A stretch of DNA of 45,019 nt from Thaumasiovibrio sp043421945 (GTDB lineage: Bacteria; Pseudomonadota; Gammaproteobacteria; Enterobacterales; Vibrionaceae), in contig JBHOGO010000030.1 of NCBI GenBank assembly GCA_043421945.1, positions 1-45,019 on the forward strand, read 5' to 3'. Positions 43,292 to 45,019 of this stretch are shown here, piece by piece (positions within the stretch are counted from its first letter, which is position 1; the number at the start of each line of letters is the position of its first letter). The position numbers and the translations under genes were made by a program. The notes beneath the pieces are model-generated. The model worked only from the letters and a program-made list of their open reading frames with translations. It was not told where the DNA came from and did not search any database.

Positions 43292-44554
43292 CTAGTTATT
43301 GGCGTCAAAATAGTAGGAGACACGGATCCGAGGGTTTAGATAGCGATAGATATTTTCTGGCAAGCGTTGAGGGATGAGAGCTCGTTCAATCTTCATTTCA
43401 CTATGCTCAAGGTCAATGATCGGTGCTTCGTTAGAGGGGACGCTTGGATCATATAACAGGATGTTGGGGAACAGAAGCTTATCTGAGTTAACAGAGATAA
43501 CCATGCCGATTTGTTTATTACTGAGCAAGACAACGCTACCCGGTGGATAAACGCCCATTAGTTTGACAAACAGATTGAGGTACTCAGGGTGGTACTGATC
43601 TTTGTGCTTCTTGAATAAATACGAGAGCGCGCTGAAAGGTGTACGCTGTTTTTTAGGGTCTTGGGGGTGGCAGAGACTATCGTAAGCGTCGACCACAGAA
43701 ATCAGTAATGCATAGCGGTTAATCTGGTCGCCTTTAAGCTGCTGGGGATAGCCGCTGCCATCAATTAGCTCATGGTGCTGCTCTATGATAGGGATGGCAT
43801 CCGCTGGAAAGCGTTCTGAGAGCGAAGCGAGTTCAACGCTATACTTGGTATGCAGTTTTAAAAAATTAAGCTCAGGCTCGCTTAGAGGCGTTACTTTGCG
43901 TGTGATAGCTGTCGGGACTTTTAACTTTCCAACATCGTGAAATAGTGCGCCGATTCCAACCAGCTTAATTTCAGCACTACTCATGTGAGCGGCTTTGGCA
44001 AGCATCATCGCGAGTACGGCCACATTAAGAGAATGAAAGTAAATATTCTCACCTTCCTCGCGGTCGTTCATGAGGTGTAATGCAGTCTCTTCTGCACTGA
44101 GCAACATATCGACCATGCTGTCGACAAGCTGGTCGGCTTCCTCAACAGCGGTAACCGGTCGGTTTTTTATTTTTGTTACGACTGAACGTAGCTGTGCCAG
44201 TGAGCGGTCATAGTTTTTCTCACAGCGTTGAACTTGACGTTTGTAGTTCTTTAGCTCTTCAATACGGGCGCTTTTTTCTGCCCAGAGTTTATCAACAATG
44301 GAGCTAGTGTCTTTGTCGGTCGCTGGTATCGCTTTTTTTGTCTCGCTGATAGGCAGTGGTTCGGTATCGCTTTTTTCGGGTATGAGATAGAGATAAGTGA
44401 GGTTTAAGCTATGTAAAAGCTTTAACTGCTCTTCATCTTTGATTTTAAACTGATTGAGTAGAAAAGGATGATCCGACCAAGAAAGAGGCAAGCGAATATA
44501 GAGTCCTATACAGACTCTCTCCATGGCAATTTTAATCCCTGTGCTTGATGTCAT
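43292..44554 (-). CDS. HD-GYP domain protein, probable c-di-GMP phosphodiesterase
   Basis: The 420-residue soluble protein starts with a DUF3391-type domain (ERVCIGLYIRLPLSW, about 9-60). A charged, probably coiled-coil linker (about 95-125) follows, then an HD-GYP domain at about 155-330. Metal and signature residues are H174, H206-D207 with K210 (LFHDVGKLKVP), H235, H260-H261 and the GYP motif in HHELIDGSGYP at 261-270. These suggest it can hydrolyse c-di-GMP to GMP. It ends with a beta-rich segment (PPGSVVLLSNKQIGMV) usual in this subfamily. It is monocistronic and not adjacent to the cyclase at 11393-13246, so any partnership is speculative. Confidence 0.88.
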   Translation of the reverse strand: MTSSTGIKIAMERVCIGLYIRLPLSWSDHPFLLNQFKIKDEEQLKLLHSLNLTYLYLIPEKSDTEPLPISETKKAIPATDKDTSSIVDKLWAEKSARIEELKNYKRQVQRCEKNYDRSLAQLRSVVTKIKNRPVTAVEEADQLVDSMVDMLLSAEETALHLMNDREEGENIYFHSLNVAVLAMMLAKAAHMSSAEIKLVGIGALFHDVGKLKVPTAITRKVTPLSEPELNFLKLHTKYSVELASLSERFPADAIPIIEQHHELIDGSGYPQQLKGDQINRYALLISVVDAYDSLCHPQDPKKQRTPFSALSYLFKKHKDQYHPEYLNLFVKLMGVYPPGSVVLLSNKQIGMVISVNSDKLLFPNILLYDPSVPSNEAPIIDLEHSEMKIERALIPQRLPENIYRYLNPRIRVSYYFDANN

Positions 44555-44905
44555 GATTTACGTTTCACGTGCCTTGTGAATATGGGGGATGATGCGCCTA
44601 AACTGTTATTAGCCTAGTGTCATATTCATTAATATTAGGCTATATCATCTGTGTCGTGTATCTCTCTGAGCCATAATCATATTTTTAACGGAATGCGTTT
44701 CTATCAACGTGATGAAGTTCACTGCTTTGAGCGCATTCATGTCGAAAATATTCTCAACGAAAGTAGTGTGATAGCGAGGGGTATGGTGATTGAGCGATAC
44801 GTGGTGAACTTGACGCAGTGACGTCAACACTCAGTGTTATTGAGTTATTGAGTTATTGCAGCTTGTGGGAGAGGTGTCAGCCTAAGAAGGCGAGGGTACA
44901 GATAC
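44555..44905. other. Non-coding interval between the HD-GYP gene and tRNA-Asn
   Basis: No gene is supportable here. It contains an imperfect palindrome TAGCCTA (44610-44616)/TAGGCTA (44636-44642) with inner ATATT/AATAT, about 60-90 bp upstream of the HD-GYP start. It also has three tandem copies of the octamer GTTATTGA (the last ends in C) at 44836-44859. Both are low-complexity AT-rich features; the palindrome could lie in the HD-GYP promoter. Confidence 0.4.
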
Positions 44906-44936
44906 AAAAAAAGCCTTGGTCTAAGACCAAGGCTTT
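44906..44936 (-). terminator. Terminator downstream of tRNA-Asn
   Basis: AAAGCCTTGGTCT (44910-44922) pairs with AGACCAAGGCTTT (44924-44936). On the minus strand it ends in seven T residues, right after the tRNA 3' end. Confidence 0.92.
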
Positions 44937-44942
44937 GAAAAG

Positions 44943-45018
44943 TGGCTCCCCTTGCAAGACTTGAACTTGCGACATACGGATTAACAGTCCGCCGTTCTAC
45001 CAACTGAACTAAAGGGGA
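44943..45018 (-). tRNA. tRNA-Asn, anticodon GTT
   Basis: The 76-nt cloverleaf is on the minus strand. The acceptor TCCCCTT pairs with AAGGGGA, discriminator G, and CCA is encoded. The D arm contains AGTTCAGTTGGTAGA, the anticodon loop CTGTTAA carries GTT, and the T arm contains GTTCAAGTC. It closely resembles E. coli tRNA-Asn. It is followed by an intrinsic terminator; whether it belongs to a tRNA array cannot be seen because the window ends here. Confidence 0.97.
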
Positions 45019-45019
45019 A

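Noticed and set aside
44645..44830. A 61-codon minus-strand ORF upstream of the HD-GYP gene
   Set aside because: It has no ribosome-binding site, histidine-rich odd composition and no recognised family; it looks like chance.
1..45019. CRISPR array, prophage, integron, toxin-antitoxin or defence system
   Set aside because: There are no spaced direct repeats, phage structural genes, attC-like repeats or defence domains; the gene content is core metabolism and regulation.

Overview
The window is ordinary chromosomal DNA of a marine gammaproteobacterium, almost certainly a member of the Vibrionaceae. The evidence is gene order and protein similarity recalled from that family: gltBD, then yhcC, a PAS-GGDEF gene, arcB and convergent arcA; then an rraA-like gene, thrABC, grcA, nfo and ung; and the sfsA-dksA-gluQ-pcnB-folK-panBC block divergent from hrpB-mrcB. 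I cannot fix the genus. There is no prophage, integron, CRISPR array or large genomic island. The only mobile DNA seen is the 5' end of an IS630-type transposase gene cut by the left edge.

Layout. 1-3600: the IS fragment, then the minus-strand cluster mtnN-cbiB-btuF-yicG (nucleoside salvage, cobalamin uptake and corrinoid salvage, a TRIC-type membrane protein). 3790-9799: gltB-gltD, glutamate synthase. 10392-15585: yhcC (radical SAM), then a PAS/GGDEF diguanylate cyclase whose stop codon overlaps the arcB start. 15687-16406: arcA, convergent with arcB, behind a long leader that may be structured. 17196-20063: an RraA-family protein, a small outer-membrane-like protein and a stand-alone aceK. 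20308-25157: the thr operon with its leader peptide, attenuator and thrABC. 25248-29342: grcA with a perfect FNR box, nfo, a very small ORF with a good ribosome-binding site, ung, a hemerythrin-like protein and a DUF3545 protein. 29557-31932: an AGCS sodium:amino-acid symporter and yaaA. 32046-37981 (minus): sfsA, dksA, gluQ, pcnB, folK, panB and panC. 38118-43128 (plus): hrpB and mrcB. 43292-44554: an HD-GYP protein. The window closes with tRNA-Asn(GTT).

How the genes work together. One theme is the aerobic/anaerobic switch: ArcB/ArcA, the FNR-boxed grcA, and a diguanylate cyclase translationally linked to ArcB. The others are nitrogen and amino-acid supply (GOGAT, ThrABC), DNA repair (Nfo, Ung), RNA turnover and the stringent response (PcnB, DksA, RraA-like), and vitamin supply (pantothenate, folate, B12).

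Most notable observations. (1) pcnB has no ATG, GTG or TTG that would give the full conserved N-terminus; the reading frame and Shine-Dalgarno point to an ATC start at 35680, extending the usual call by 26 codons. (2) ArcB keeps Cys180 but has Tyr at position 241, where E. coli has its second redox-sensing cysteine. (3) A 26-codon ORF at 27035-27115 has a good ribosome-binding site and is flanked by two hairpins. (4) The arcA leader contains two mutually exclusive pairings. I found no clearly new multi-gene system.
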